Assembly: GCA_016946835.1 (NCBI GenBank)
Contig: JACVTC010000019.1
Span: forward strand, 811,501-857,500
Origin: Neocallimastix lanati (nom. inval.)
Taxonomy: Eukaryota > Neocallimastigomycota > Neocallimastigomycetes > Neocallimastigales > Neocallimastigaceae
Direction: 5' to 3'
Length of the DNA: 46,000 bases
The notes below the pieces were generated by a model. The model saw only the letters and a program-made list of their open reading frames with translations, was not told the origin of the DNA and made no database searches. The position numbers and the translations under genes were made by a program. Numbering within the stretch: position 1 is the first letter of the stretch; each line of letters begins with the position of its first letter. This document shows positions 1 to 13,036 of the stretch, in pieces.

Positions 1-798
1 AATCAATTAGTGAGAGCTCTTAGGGGTAACGGTGCAAAAATTATAAGAGTTAATGGTATTATTAAACTCACAACAGATATATCTCTTACTTCTAATACTT
101 CCATTATTGGTGCAAATAATAATTCTGGTTTTACTGGTGGTGGTCTTAAATTTAAGAACCAAAAAAATATTATCATTCAAAACCTTAAATTCAGTTATTG
201 TTATGGTCCAAGCAAGGACTGTATCAATGCTCAAAAGTCTTCTAATGTATGGGTTGACCAATGTGAATTCTACAATGATAGAAACCATGGAAAGGATTAC
301 TATGATGGTTTAATTGATTTCTCTCATGCTTGTGATTACATTACTATTTCTTATAATTATATACATGATCACTACAAGGTTTCTTTAATTGGTCACAGTG
401 ACAACAACGCTAGAGAAGACTCAGGTAAATTACATATTACTTATCACCATAACTACTTTAAGAATGTTGGTTCTCGTCTTCCATCTCTTAGATTCGGTAC
501 TGCTCACGTTTTCAACAATGTATATGAAAATGTTGAAGGCTCCTCAGTGAATATTCGTATGGGAGCTCAGGCTTTAGTTGAAGCTAATGTATTTAGAAAC
601 GCAAATAAACCAATTTCCACCAATCTTGATTCTAAACAAGAAGGTTATGTTGTTCAACGTAACAACGATTTCGGAAATACTGGTCACACCAATTCTATCA
701 CTAAAATTGGTAATCTTAATTCTGTACCATACAGATACAGTGCTGATTACGTCGGAAATGTTTATAACAATGTTGTTAGAAATGCTGGTCCAAAATAA
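1..798 (+). CDS. Pectate lyase, polysaccharide lyase family 1 (5' end missing)
   Basis: This is the C-terminal 265 residues of a PL1 pectate lyase; the frame is open to the left edge, so the true start lies outside the window. The enzyme family cleaves polygalacturonate by calcium-dependent beta-elimination outside the cell. Visible marks are the parallel-beta-helix Asn-rich repeats, VWVDQCEF (the family's vWiDH region), the Ca-binding stretch DGLIDFSHACDYITIS followed by HDHYKVSLIGHSD, and RLPSLR, which matches the catalytic RxPxxR motif. No dockerin or carbohydrate-binding module follows the catalytic domain; one could lie upstream. The visible part has no intron. The stop is TAA at 796-798. 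In gut fungi such genes are often thought to be bacterial acquisitions, but nothing seen here proves transfer. Family call very secure; exact substrate is inferred. Confidence 0.95.
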   Translation, partial: NQLVRALRGNGAKIIRVNGIIKLTTDISLTSNTSIIGANNNSGFTGGGLKFKNQKNIIIQNLKFSYCYGPSKDCINAQKSSNVWVDQCEFYNDRNHGKDYYDGLIDFSHACDYITISYNYIHDHYKVSLIGHSDNNAREDSGKLHITYHHNYFKNVGSRLPSLRFGTAHVFNNVYENVEGSSVNIRMGAQALVEANVFRNANKPISTNLDSKQEGYVVQRNNDFGNTGHTNSITKIGNLNSVPYRYSADYVGNVYNNVVRNAGPK

Positions 799-905
799 AT
801 TAATAAATAAAATATTGAAAATTTACAATTATAATACTATAAAAACTTATAAAAAATGAATATTAAATATAATAATTTAAAATAGAAAATATTAAATGTA
901 ATAAT

Positions 906-949
<44 letters not shown>

Positions 950-1383
950 ATTAAACAATGTAATTATTAATTATAATTAAATTTATATAATAAATAATTG
1001 AAATGATTATTTTGTATATAACAATTATTTAATATAATCAAGATTATTAATAAAATAAACCATTATCAAAATATCTTTTAATATATTTTAAATAATTATT
1101 AATATTACATAATTTAAAAGCAATAAATATTATTCTTTCATATATAATTAATATATAATATACAATTCAAATAAATAAACATTATGATTTGGAATATATA
1201 TATTTATATTTAATTATAATGTTATTTTATTTGTTTATTAGTTTATTTAAATATTAATGAAAAAATCATTTATATTATGTGTAACATATATATATATATA
1301 AATTTTTTTAAAATTATTTATTTAACTCTTATTGATATATTTCATACTATATATTTATCTAATATATATATAAAAAAATTTTT
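799..1383. other. AT-rich convergent intergenic region
   Basis: This lies between the stop codons of the pectate lyase and of the minus-strand esterase. It holds a run of 38 A at 910-947, several (AT)n stretches and no credible coding sequence. Both genes must end their transcripts here, but no single poly(A) signal stands out in such AT-rich sequence. Confidence 0.7.
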
Positions 1384-2484
1384 TTAAAGCTTAAGTAATG
1401 AAAGGTATATATTTTCTTGAAGTTCTTCCCCTTTTCTAATACCATTGACAATCTCACTATGTTTGTATTGTTTTTCATTATAAATATATTGGATGTTGAT
1501 TTTATCACAAACACGATTTAATTCATCCACTAAATCTCTAGATGAAGTTTCTGGTACTTTTTCATCTCCTGCTGTGTAATAGAATACAAATTTTTTAACA
1601 TTAAATGAATCAGAAATTGAATTATCTGGCAGTGATGCAACAATATCGTGTGGTGAAACGGTTTTAGTTCTAAAAAGAACTTTAACAAATTTTTCAAGTA
1701 AACTATTACTAATATCTTTGTCAAAGTATTTAGCAATAAGTGAGTAATCGTCAAAGTCATATGGACCTGCTAATAAAACAACTCTTTCAAAAACTGGAAA
1801 TGGTTTTAATATTTCATTATTATTTTCCATATTTAAGTAAGATTTAAAAAGAGTTAAAGCAATTAAGTGAGCACCTGCAGAATGACCAACAATAGTTACT
1901 CTATTTGGATCACCGCCATATTGTTTAATATTATTAAATGTCCAATTTATTGCAGTGTATACATCATAAACCATATCTTCAAATACGGCAGTTGGAAAAA
2001 GACCATAATTTGGAAGGACAGCAACGTAATCATTTTCATCGAGAAGAGAGCCAATATTATTGAACTTTACCTTATTACCTTTTATATAATTTAAATACAA
2101 ATCGGTATAATTTTAATAGAATGTTTTTATTTTTATTTTTAAATATTTTAATTAAAAAAAATTTTTTTTAAAGATATACCTTTGTACCATGTGCCACCAT
2201 ATATATGAATTACAACTGGTTTTAATTCATTAACTTCATTTGCTTTATAATATACATCAAGAGTTCTTGTTGGATTAAATTTTATATCACGCCTAATTTT
2301 ATATATATATAGTTTAGCATTAAATTTTTTCAGATATTTTTTTAATATTTATTTATTACTTTATGTTTTTAACTTTCAAATAATTTTGAACGTCAACAGT
2401 ATAGTCTTTTATGTCATCAATGACAGATGAACTACAAATTGTAGTAAAAATTGATATAATAAATATATATAAATTTAATTTCAT
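1384..2484 (-). CDS. Secreted alpha/beta hydrolase (isoprenylcysteine methylesterase / BD-FAE-like carboxylesterase)
   Basis: Three exons on the minus strand, 2484-2360, 2292-2180 and 2078-1384, join in frame to give 310 residues. The introns, 67 and 101 nt, have GT..AG ends. The start at 2484 was chosen because it gives a hydrophobic signal peptide (MKLNLYIFIISIFTTICSSS), and because exon 1 joins exon 2 without a shift. Hydrolase marks are the oxyanion-hole loop IHIYGGTWYKG (about 70-80), YGGDPNRV, the nucleophile elbow GHSAG (Ser146), and likely triad partners Asp251 (TAGDEKVP) and His286 (QYKHSE). The stretch from PNYGLFP to GHSAGAH strongly resembles prenylcysteine methylesterases and the related BD-FAE esterases. 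The secretion signal argues for an extracellular ester bond, perhaps acetyl or feruloyl groups of plant wall, next to a pectate lyase. The fold is certain; the substrate is not. Confidence 0.88.
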
Positions 2485-2559
2485 TTTGAAATATTTATCC
2501 TATTTTTATTCTAAAAATTTTTTAAATATTATATTATATATCTATTTATTTATTTGTCT

Positions 2560-2600
<41 letters not shown>

Positions 2601-2665
2601 GTGAAGAATTTTAAACTCTTTTAATCATTAAAAAAAAATAATATATAATTTTTTATGATATCATG

Positions 2666-2698
<33 letters not shown>

Positions 2699-2973
2699 TT
2701 ATAATTATTCACAATTAAATAAATTAAATGTAATTTTTATTATATTTCATAATAAAATAAACTTAATGCAATTATAAAATTAAAAAATTAAAATTTTAAT
2801 AAAAATTATAATTTCAAATAATAATTTTTTTTTCACTAATTTTCTAATATTTTTAATTTTCATTAATAACAATTATAATAAAAAATAATGTATAAAAGAA
2901 AAATATAATTTTTTGATTTTTTTATTATAAAATTTATAATTTATTTATTAATTTATTATTTATTTATTAATTT

Positions 2974-3081
<108 letters not shown>

Positions 3082-3110
3082 CCTTAATTTTATATAATTT
3101 TTATAATTCA

Positions 3111-3178
3111 CATTTTAAATTCTATTTGATATAATTTATAATTTTCATTTTAAATTCTATTTGATATAATTTATAATT
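3111..3178. repeat. Two-copy direct tandem duplication, period 35
   Basis: A segment beginning CATTTTAAATTCTATTTGAT occurs at 3111 and again at 3146. The copies look identical over about 33 bases. It is not a simple microsatellite, so it looks like a recent segmental duplication. Confidence 0.85.
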
Positions 3179-3919
3179 TATAACATATTAAACAGTTTTA
3201 TTAAGAATTCAACATAATATAAAATTTTATTTACAATTTATGTAATTATTAATCCACTATTAATCCACTAATTAATTGCTTATATTATATATGTTATATC
3301 TACATATGCACATGATTTTGTTTCCAAAAAAATTTGTCTATATTAATTTTTTTAAATTATGTAATTAACTTTTATAATTTTAATTATATAAATTTATTTT
3401 TATTCTTATTAAAATTTTAATTTAATATTATTTTATAATATTATTTAATTTAAATAAATTGGCAATATACATAAAATAATAATATAGGAATTTCTTATTT
3501 TAATACATATAAAATAATAAAACAAGAATTTTATTTTAACAAAAATAAAACAATAATATACTTATATCTTATTTTAATATATAATTAAATAAATTAATAA
3601 TATATTTATTATATATGAATATTTCAATTTTTTTTGTATATATATATATAAGAACATAATTATATTTTACTATTATATGATCAAATTCTAATATCTTTAA
3701 AATATAATTTTATATATATATACATATGTACAACAACAATACATTTATGTATAAAAAGTATAAAACTAAATACTCTATGAAGTTTTTATTATATTTATAA
3801 ATAATTTAACATATTATTAATTTTATTAATTATTTATATTATGTTAATGAAAATTTTAATTGAATTAAAAAATAATATAACATTAATAATTACTTATTAG
3901 AAATTCATTAGACTTGAAG

Positions 3920-4600
3920 ATTCAATTTTTATTGTATTCAACAGCTTCTTATAATAACTTATCTATATTAAAACAATAGGTTTCACAAGTCAATTCGAAT
4001 ATTTTTTAAATTCAAGTTAAGGTCATTTATTAATCTTCTGTTGTGAAACTATCTTTAAAATCTTTTAATGTATGAACAGTCGAAGATCCAATTAAATAAT
4101 TAAATTAATAACACCTGGATAAGAACCATCATCATTTGGAGTAATTGTTTTCTTAACATAAAGCGTAATTAATTTTTTTTTAATTCAGCAATACATAGGA
4201 ATATATAATCTGGGTTGAATCCTATAACTAAAATTCATAAAGTGCACTTTTGAATAATGTTTAATATTTGAAATATGAAAGATTTGGAATATTAGTCTCA
4301 GCTTTTGCTATTTCTTTAAATGTAATTTATGTGATTTTATCTGTGGTATAACCTAAAATAAATGTATATTAATTTAAAAGCCTATTACTAAATTCATTTT
4401 AAAAATCTACTAAAATTATATTTCATATATTTATATAATAAATTATTATAAGTGTATACAATAAAATGATCATAAGAACCTATAAAAGATTCAAATGCAA
4501 TGTCTTTCATGAATTGTTCTATATTAATAGTCTTTTCAATTCTTCAAAAGATATAGCTTTTTCAATAGTGGCATATTATATTTTACCTATATGAAAAATT
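3920..4600 (-). pseudogene. Decayed protein-coding relic, possibly CotH-kinase-like
   Basis: Read on the minus strand, this patch has clear protein-like segments broken by stops and frameshifts. From about 4575 comes IEKAISFEELKRLL. After a frame change near 4515 comes FMKDIAFESFIGSYDHFIVY, which resembles the helix and catalytic-loop region of CotH kinases that are numerous in gut fungi. Further down are TFKEIAKAETNIPNLSYFKY (about 4310-4260), YVKKTITPNDDGSYPGVINL (about 4160-4100) and GSSTVHTLKDFKDSFTTED ending in TAA (about 4090-4030). Stops fall within or between most segments and no splicing pattern I could find restores one frame. The CotH label rests on one motif and is tentative; that the DNA once coded for protein is more secure. 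Confidence 0.4.
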
Positions 4601-4628
4601 AAATATAAGAATATTTTTTTAGTAATCG

Positions 4629-4664
<36 letters not shown>

Positions 4665-5149
4665 TAATATTCATGTTACTAATATTTGAATAAACAAACA
4701 ATAAATTAAAATTAAAAGTTCACAGTAATTTCGATTGTAAAAATATATATATGTGAATAATATATTATTTTAATTTAATTACTATTTAATAAAGTTAGTA
4801 AAAGAAAAATATATAATAAATATTTAAAGTAATTGTAGAACATTTTTATATCCTTTTTTTTAAATTAAAAAAAAAAAAAAAATAAAAATATAATTAATAA
4901 TTTAAAAAATTTGTGGTAACGAAAGAACAAAACTGTGACGAGACAAAAACATATTGAAAAATTAATTAGGATTTAATAAAAGTTAAAAGTTTAAAATAGC
5001 CATAAATTTTTAATATTTCAGATATATTATAATCATTATATGTTAACCTAAACCATTTTAGTTTAAAATTTAATTTTAGTTACACAAAGATTATTATAAA
5101 TTAAGATTATAATTAATTTTTTTGATATACTAAATAAAAAAAAAAGGAC

Positions 5150-5480
5150 GAACATGTTACTTTAACTGGTATCAATGGAAAATTATTACTAATACTAATG
5201 TAATTATTTTTTTTTAAACAATAAGGTAATTAAATATTTTTGATCCATTAAATAAATTATTAATTTTTAAGCTAAAGTACATTTTATTTCTATTAAAGGT
5301 AATGATACTAAAACAATTATTAATTTAATAAAATCTAATACATTTAATACATTTTAAAACAATAGAATTTTGATTGATTAAAATCAATCTTCAAAAAATA
5401 TGATTGGTTTAAAATGTTGAAAATAAAATTTTTAGAACATTAAGTACATTATACATTTTAAGAATAAATTATCATAAAAA
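5150..5480 (+). other. Possible weak coding relic
   Basis: This patch is less repetitive than its surroundings and yields short plus-strand peptides such as DEHVTLTGINGKLL and ISIKGNDTKTIINLIKSN, separated by stops and A/T runs. No family is recognised. It could be a further decayed piece of a gene or chance. Confidence 0.2.
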
Positions 5481-5667
5481 TAATAGTTTTAACAACAACA
5501 AAAGAATATTAAATTTTTTTTATATATTTAATAATTTTATAATTTTATAAAAGATTATTATTATTAATCATAAAATATTAAACTCTACAAATTTTATTTA
5601 ATATTAAATTTAAATTTAAATTTAAATTTTTATTTTTTTTTATTTTTTTTTAATTTTTAATTCAATA

Positions 5668-5706
<39 letters not shown>

Positions 5707-6053
5707 CTTTGCTCAAATATAATTCTTTTTAAGTTATATTACATTTTTTATATAAATTATTTAATAATGAAGAATTATTATTAATTATTTTGTATTTTAT
5801 TTATTCAATTTTTTATTTATTAGAAAGATTAATTTATTATATATTTCTATATTTATTTATGTTTCAATTTTATTTTTCTTAAATTATATATTAGATAATT
5901 AAATTTCAAATTAAATTTGATAAAAAATTTCCAATTATCAAATATCTTGAAATTAAAATTAAAAATATTATATATTTATATATTTAATATAGAATTAATA
6001 TCAAAAAAAAAATTTTTTTTTATTTAACAATAAATTAATTAATATAATTCAAA

Positions 6054-9000
6054 ATGGCAAAAAAAAAATGCAAAAAAGATTGAAAATAGAGAAGAAAAGA
6101 AGACCAATCTTGAAGAAATGGAAGTTGATTTTCCAAGAGGTGGTGAATCTTCTTTGACACCAATGGAATATAGAGATATTACAGAACAAGTTAATAAAGA
6201 TCTTTTTGAACAAAAAGAAGAATCAATAGATAAGAAGAAAAAAAAAAAGAGAAAGAGTGTTGATGAAGATTCAACTTCTGAAAATAAAAAGCAAAAATTA
6301 GATAATACTATTCGTCTTTTAAATTTCAAAGTAAGTTATTATAGATATTAATCAAATTATATAAAATATTTTATTAAATGAAAAAAAAAAAATATTAAAA
6401 AGAATGTTTAAAATAAATTAAGAAAAAAAGAATTTAATAGTTTATTCATATTTTATTTAAATATTAAATGTTTATATGTAATATATATTTTATTTTTTAT
6501 ATTCATATTTTCTTTAAATATTAAATGTTTATATGTAATATATATTTTATTTTTTAAATATTAAAAGCATCTTAAAGTCGGAATGTGTATTTTAGGAGCA
6601 ATTAAGGAAATAAATGAATTAGAATTAGTTATATCTTTACCAAATGGTTTAACAGGTTTTGTTTCAATAACAGAAATTTCCGAAGAGATTTCAAAAATTG
6701 CTGAACAAGTAGCAAATGATGATAACGATGAAGTAATATTTTTAAACAAATATTTTCAATTTTAAATATTAATATAATGTTATTTTTTTTCTCACTTAAT
6801 ATTTGTAAAATTATAAATTTTTAAATAATTATAGGAAGAATTACCAGAATTAAATTCATTATTCACTATCGGTCAGTTAATTGCTTGTGCTGTTTCAGAA
6901 TTATCAGATGTTTCAAATAAAAAGAAAATTAATTTATCAATAAAACCATCAATTGTTAATGCTACACTTATTTCTAAAGATATTTCTACAGGAATGGTAT
7001 TATTATTTTATATATAAATATTAGACATTTTAAATAGTTTCAGAATATTTATTATGGAAATTTGGTACATTTAATAATAATTAATAGATGTTAAATTCTG
7101 AAGTTGTTAGTAAAGAAGATCATGGTTATGTTATGAGTACTGGAATTGATGGTGTGAAAGCATTTTTAAATAACAAGAATATACCAGAAGATGGTAGGTT
7201 TAATTTTTATTAAATAATTTGTTAATTTAATCAATATTTTAAACTTTTTACTTTAAATTTTATTAATATATATTTTATTGTGAAACTTAAAACTTTAAAG
7301 TTACTTTAACTATTGGTCAAGTCATATCATGTAGTGTTGCTAGTATTGATGAAAATTTCCGTACTGTTCAATTAACACTTAAAAAAGAAGCTATTGTTAA
7401 ATCAGTTGTAAATAAAATTTTTAAATAATATTAATATATATATGGTATTATATATATAAATAATTACTAAATTAATAATAAATAAATATGCTATATAACT
7501 TATAGATTCCAAATAAAAGTAGTCCATCATTAACTTCATTAAAGCCAGGTGCTTTAGTGAATACATATATCAAGAAAGTATTAGATTCAGGTTTACAATG
7601 TACTTTCTGTGGAATATTTAATGCTACCATTGATATATTTAATTTATCTACCGAAAAACCAATTGACCAATTATATAAAGAAAAACAAAAAGTATAATGA
7701 AATTTAATTTCATATTGAAAATTTTAATTTATAATAATTAATAATTAATAGATTATTAATACATGTACATTTTTACTAATAATATATATATATAAAAGAT
7801 TCGTGCTAGAATAATATATATTAATTATTCCAAATTAAAAATTGGTTTATCACTTAATAAAAATTTAATTGAATATGAACCAATTTCATTCCCAAATATT
7901 AGAATTGGTACTATCCTTGATAATGTTAAAATTAAACGTATAGATGAAGCTATTGGTACTTTAGTTACATTTAATGATGATGTTCAAGGTTATGTACATG
8001 TAAGTATTATTAATTTTTAAATTTTTTATTTTAATAAATATTCATTAATTAATTTTCATTTTAGGTATCACGTCTTGATGATAAACATGTAGATAATATT
8101 TCCAAGAAATTTAGTATTGGCAGTACTCATAAAGGTAGAGTTGTTGGATTAGATTATTTTGGTGATATTGTTCATCTTTCATTCCAACAATCTATATTAA
8201 ATATTAAGTACTTTACTTATGAAGATATCGAAGTTGGTTCAGTTATCAAGGTAGATTTATATATAAATTCTTATAAAACTCAATATAATAATAATAGAAA
8301 TAAAAATAAAAAATAAAAATGAATTTAAGAATTAATTTTTATTTTTATTTTTATTTTATTTTATTATATATATATTTTTTTTTTATTTTTTTTTTTCCGT
8401 TTTGCTTTTTTTGTTTTTGCTTTTGTTTTGTTTTTTAGGGTACTGTAGCTAAATTAGGAAACTTTGGTTTACTTATTAATTTAAATGATCATATTAAAGT
8501 ATTATGTCCAAAGAGACATTTTTCAGATGTTCAATTAAAGAATCCAGAAAAGAAATTCAAAAAGGATGCACAAGTAAAATTTAGAGTTTTGGAAGTTATT
8601 CCAAAATTAAAAAAGGTTGTTGTTACTTTAAGAAAATCTTTAGTAGACTCAACATTGCCAATTATTTCATCATATGATAATATTGAAAAAGGTATGATTA
8701 CTATGGGTGTAATTGAAGCTGTTAAGAAATTCGGTTGTATTGTTAAATTTTATAATCAGGTTCATGGTTTATGCCCGATTCATGAATTAAGTGAAGATTT
8801 CATTAAAAATCCAGAAGAACATTTCAAGGTTAATCAGGTTGTTAAATGTAGAGTTATGGACTTTAATAAGGATGAATCTAAATTACGTGTTAGTTTCAAA
8901 TTATTAAATGTAGAACAACAAGAAAACTTTGAAAAGGTTCAGGTTGGTGAAATTGTTAGTGGTAAGGTTATATATACAGTTGATGATGGTGCTTTAATTG

Positions 9001-12000
9001 AATTAAATAATATGAATGGTATCAGATGTTTCCTTCCAAAGGTTCATATGAGTGATTTCGAATCAAATGCTGAAGATATTCATTCACAGCTTAAGGAAGG
9101 CAGTGTTTTAAATAATCTCATGGTTCTTTACAAAGATAAAAGTAATAATCAAATTTTTTTAACTATGAAGAAATTATTGGTTGAAGCTCATAAAGCTAAG
9201 CAATTACCAGATAAATTTGAACAAGTTAAAGTTAATAATTTAATTCCAGGTTACGTTAAATATATTACTACGAATTATTCAGTTATTTCATTCTTAGATG
9301 AATTAATTGGTGTTGTCATTAAAGATAATGTTTCAGATGATTATGTTAAGAGTATTGATAGTAAGCTTAAGCTTGGTAAAACAGTTATTGCATTAGTTAC
9401 TGAAATTGATAAAGAAAAGAAGCAATTTAATCTCAGTTTAAAGTTTTCTGAATGCGAAAAGGCTGATAATGCTAAGAAATATATAAATAAGGACATGAGC
9501 AATTATTTCACTACATTTGATGAAATTAGTATCACTAATTATGAAGCTAAGAAAGAGAAAAATAGAAAGAAAAATCTTGAACAATGGAAGAATCTTTTCA
9601 TTGGTGGTCCTGTTGAAGGCTTTATAAAGACTAATGTTCCAGCAGGTACTGTTGTTGAATTAAAGAGTAAAATAACTGGGCTTATTTTAAAAGAACACTT
9701 TGAAGGTGAAGAAAAGAAAATTGGTACTTCTGTTAAGGGTAGAATTATGGATATTGATATTAAAAATAATGTTGTCAATATTACCATGAAATCTAACTTA
9801 GTTAAAGGTAATGCTAAAATTCCAAAGGAATTAACTGTTAAAGGTAAAACTGTTGATGCTATTGTTCAACTAGTTAAACAAAACTATGTTATTGTATCTT
9901 TACCAAAATATGGTCATCAATTCGCTTACCTTTCTGAAAATAGTTATAATAAGCCAGAAATTAATCATATCTCTAAATATTCTATTGGTCAATCTATAAG
10001 TGTCATTACTCTTGGTGTTTTAAAAAGTGTTGTAGGTTTTGAAAGATTACTCTTAAAGTTAAACGCTTCCAGCAAGAATGCTGTTGTCGATACTCGTCGT
10101 ATAATTAAGGATCCAATTGATAAAAGCATCACAGCATTAGAAGATCTTATTCCAGGAAAAGAAATTAAGGGTAGAATTAAGGGTGTTAAAAAGACACAAA
10201 TTAATGTAACTCTTGGTTCAAATTTAAAGGGTCGTATTCATATTACTGAAGTTTTTGATAAATTAGAAGATGTAAAGGACAAGAGTAAGCCTTTAGCTAA
10301 CTATAAGGCTGGACAAATTATTAATTGCCGTGTTATTGGTGTCTTTAATTCCAAAGGATACAAATACCTTCCACTTACTCATCGTAATCCAATTTCACAA
10401 ACTACAATTGAATTAAGTGTAAAACCAAGTCGTATGGCTTTAGAACCAAATACTATGGGATCGCCAATTCTAAGTATTGAAGATGTTAAGGTTGGCTCTA
10501 TCATTCTTGGTGCTGTTTCTAATGTTACTGACAATGCTGTATGGATGTATGTAGGTCCACAATTACTTGGTAGAGTTGTTTTATCTGAATTATCAAATGA
10601 TCCAAAGATTGTTGAAAACTTTAAGAAGAACTTCTTAGAAGGTCAAATATACCCATGCTATATTTTAAATAAAAACACAAAGAAAGGATTACTTGATATA
10701 TCATTAAGAGATGCCGTTGACGGCAAAAAGGAAGTTAAAACCATTGATAATGTTAAAGTTGGTGATATTTTAATGGGTAAGGTTATTAAAGTTAATGAAA
10801 ATAAGGGTATCAATATTAGAATCAATAACCGCTTGATTGGTCGTGCCTACATAACAGATATTAAGGATGTATTTGAAAAGAACCCTACTAAGGATTTCAA
10901 AGTTGGTCAAATTGTTTCCACTTATGTCTTAAATGTTGATAAGAGTAACAAACAAGTTGATTTATCCTTAAGAAAATCTAGAGTTAACAATGAAAAATGT
11001 GAAGACAAGAACGCTGCCGCTGATATCCAAACCTTTGAAGACGTTAAGGAAGATATGATTGTCTATGGTTATATTAAGCTTGTTAGTGATAAAGGTTGTT
11101 TCGTTACTTTAAGTAGTCATTTAGATGCTCGTGTTAAGATTGCTGAACTTTCAGATCTTTATGTTAAGGAATGGAAGAATCTTGTTTCTGTTGGTCAATT
11201 AGTTAAAGGTAGAGTTATTAGTATTGATAAATCAAATAAAAGAATTGAATTAACCTTAAAGGAATCCATTGTTAGCCCAGAAACTGCAAAGAAGGTTATT
11301 CAGTGGTCTGATTTAAGTAAGGGACAAAAAGTTACAGGTATTATTAAAGGTATTGAAGAATTTGGTGTTTTCATTCGTATTGATAACAGTAACATTAGTG
11401 GTCTCTGTCATAAAGCTGAACTTAGCGATACTTCTGTTAAAGATATTACCAAATTATATTCTGTTGGTGATAAGGTTAAAGCTTACATTACAAAGGTTGA
11501 TTTAGAAAAGAAACGTGTATCTTTCAGTTTAAAGGCATCCTACTTTGCTGATGATGATGATAGTGATGAGGAAAATGAAATGGATGAAGATGTTGAAGAA
11601 AATAAACAAATAATGGAAAATGTTGAAAATGATGAGGAAGAAGATGAGGAAGAAGATGAGGAAGAAAATGAGGAAGAAAATGATGATGATGATGATGATG
11701 AAGATAATGAAATGGACGTTGATGATAAGGAAACAACTATTGACAATGCTCCAAAGAGTATCTTAAATGCTCCAGAATTAGAAATTAGTCAAAGATGGGA
11801 TGATGATGATGATTCCGATAATGAAAAATTTGATATGAGTGATGATGATGACAATGATGATGATGATGATGATAATGAAACTAAGAATGAATCTACTAAG
11901 AAATCCAAGAGAGCTAAGAAGCGTGAAAAGCTTGAACGTGAAGAAAAGATTCGTGAACAAGAAAAAATGATTTTAGATAATGATAAATTACCAGAAATGG

Positions 12001-12958
12001 CTGATGATTTCGAAAGATTACTGTTAGGTTCACCAAACAGTTCCTACATATGGATTAAATATATGGCTTTCCAATTACATATGGCAGAAGTTGAAAAAGC
12101 TAGACAAATTGCTGAACGTGCCTTAAAGACTATTAATTATCGTGAAGAGCAAGAAAAAATGAATATTTGGATTGCTTACATGAATTTAGAAAATAGTTAC
12201 GGTACTCAAGAATCATTATTAAAGGTATTCGAAAGGGCTGTTACTCTCTGTGAACCTAAAGATATATATATGCAATTGGTTAAGATTTATGAAAGATCTG
12301 AAAAATATGATTTAGCAGAACAATTATATCAAACCATGATCAAACGTTTCCGTGAAAGTAGTAAGATTTGGTGTCAATGTGGTTTATTTTATCTTAAAAG
12401 AAATAATATTGCAGAATGTAGAAAAATTTTACAACGTTCATTACAAAGTCTTGCAAAGCGTAAACATATTAAGACTATTTGTAAATTTGCACAAATGGAA
12501 TTCCGTTATGGTGAACCAGAACGTGGTCGTACTATATTTGAAGGTATTATGAGTAGTTATCCAAAACGTGTTGATTTATGGTCTATCTATTTAGATATGG
12601 AAATTAGACAAGGGGATCAAAACTTAATTAGGTAAAATTTTATTATTATTATTATTATTATTTTATATTGCTTATATTATTAAATAAATCTATTCTATGT
12701 ATATATACTTTATACTATAATTGTAATATAATTTCAATTTAATAATAACATTTTCTTTTTTATTTGTATATTTATTTTCTTTTAATATTAATAATAAATA
12801 GACGTTTATTTGAAAGAGTAATACATATGAAATTCTCATCTAAAAAAATGAAATTTTTCTTTAAACGTTATCTTGAATATGAAAAGAAACATGGTGATGA
12901 AGAATCTATTGCACATGTTAAGAATGCTGCCTTAGAATACATTCAAACCTTACAATAA
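6054..12958 (+). CDS. RRP5: RRP5 / PDCD11, rRNA-processing S1-repeat protein
   Basis: RRP5 is a nucleolar factor needed for both 18S and 5.8S rRNA maturation. Ten exons are inferred: 6054-6330, 6568-6732, 6835-6996, 7088-7193, 7301-7407, 7506-7691, 7799-7999, 8065-8250, 8439-12631 and 12802-12958. They join in frame to about 1,912 residues, close to yeast and human orthologues. The N-terminus carries [14 protein letters not shown], matching the family's conserved SFPRGG..LTPLE. Many S1 RNA-binding repeats fill residues about 95-1490 (for example [20 protein letters not shown]). A long Asp/Glu linker spans about 1500-1615. HAT/TPR-like repeats fill 1650-1912 and end in the typical [20 protein letters not shown] block. 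Introns are confined to the first 2.4 kb and the last 0.3 kb. The ATG at 6054 is out of frame with the rest of exon 1 because of an A-run (see 6059-6068). Confidence 0.96.
6059..6068 (+). other. Homopolymer A10 that breaks the RRP5 start frame
   Basis: From ATG at 6054 the reading goes Met-Ala-Lys-Lys-Lys-Cys-Lys-Lys-Asp-stop. The long RRP5 frame reads upstream through this run without a stop (Asn-Ala-Lys-Lys-Ile-Glu) but has no ATG until 6118. Removing one A, or adding two, would join them. Either this is a base-count error in the assembly, or translation starts at ATG 6118, which would still keep the PRGG motif. Confidence 0.8.
6444..6557. repeat. Two-copy direct tandem duplication in RRP5 intron 1, period 57
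   Basis: Unit 1 (6444-6500) and unit 2 (6501-6557) both begin ATTCATATTTT and share AAATATTAAATGTTTATATG. They differ by little more than one base. The duplication fills about half of the 237-nt intron and ends 10 bases before exon 2. Confidence 0.85.
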
Positions 12959-13003
12959 ATTTTATAATCAATAATGAAACAAAATAATCTAATATGCTAT
13001 TAT

Positions 13004-13036
<33 letters not shown>

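Noticed and set aside
2079-2100. TTG start for the esterase at 2100
   Set aside because: The stretch before 2078 is the 3' end of an intron; two upstream exons supply the oxyanion loop and signal peptide.
2411-2614. Plus-strand frame ending in poly-Phe
   Set aside because: It is antisense to the signal-peptide exon of the esterase and then runs into a T-run.
11524-11746. Minus-strand His-rich and Ser-rich frames
   Set aside because: They are antisense to the GAT/GAA repeats that encode the acidic linker of RRP5.
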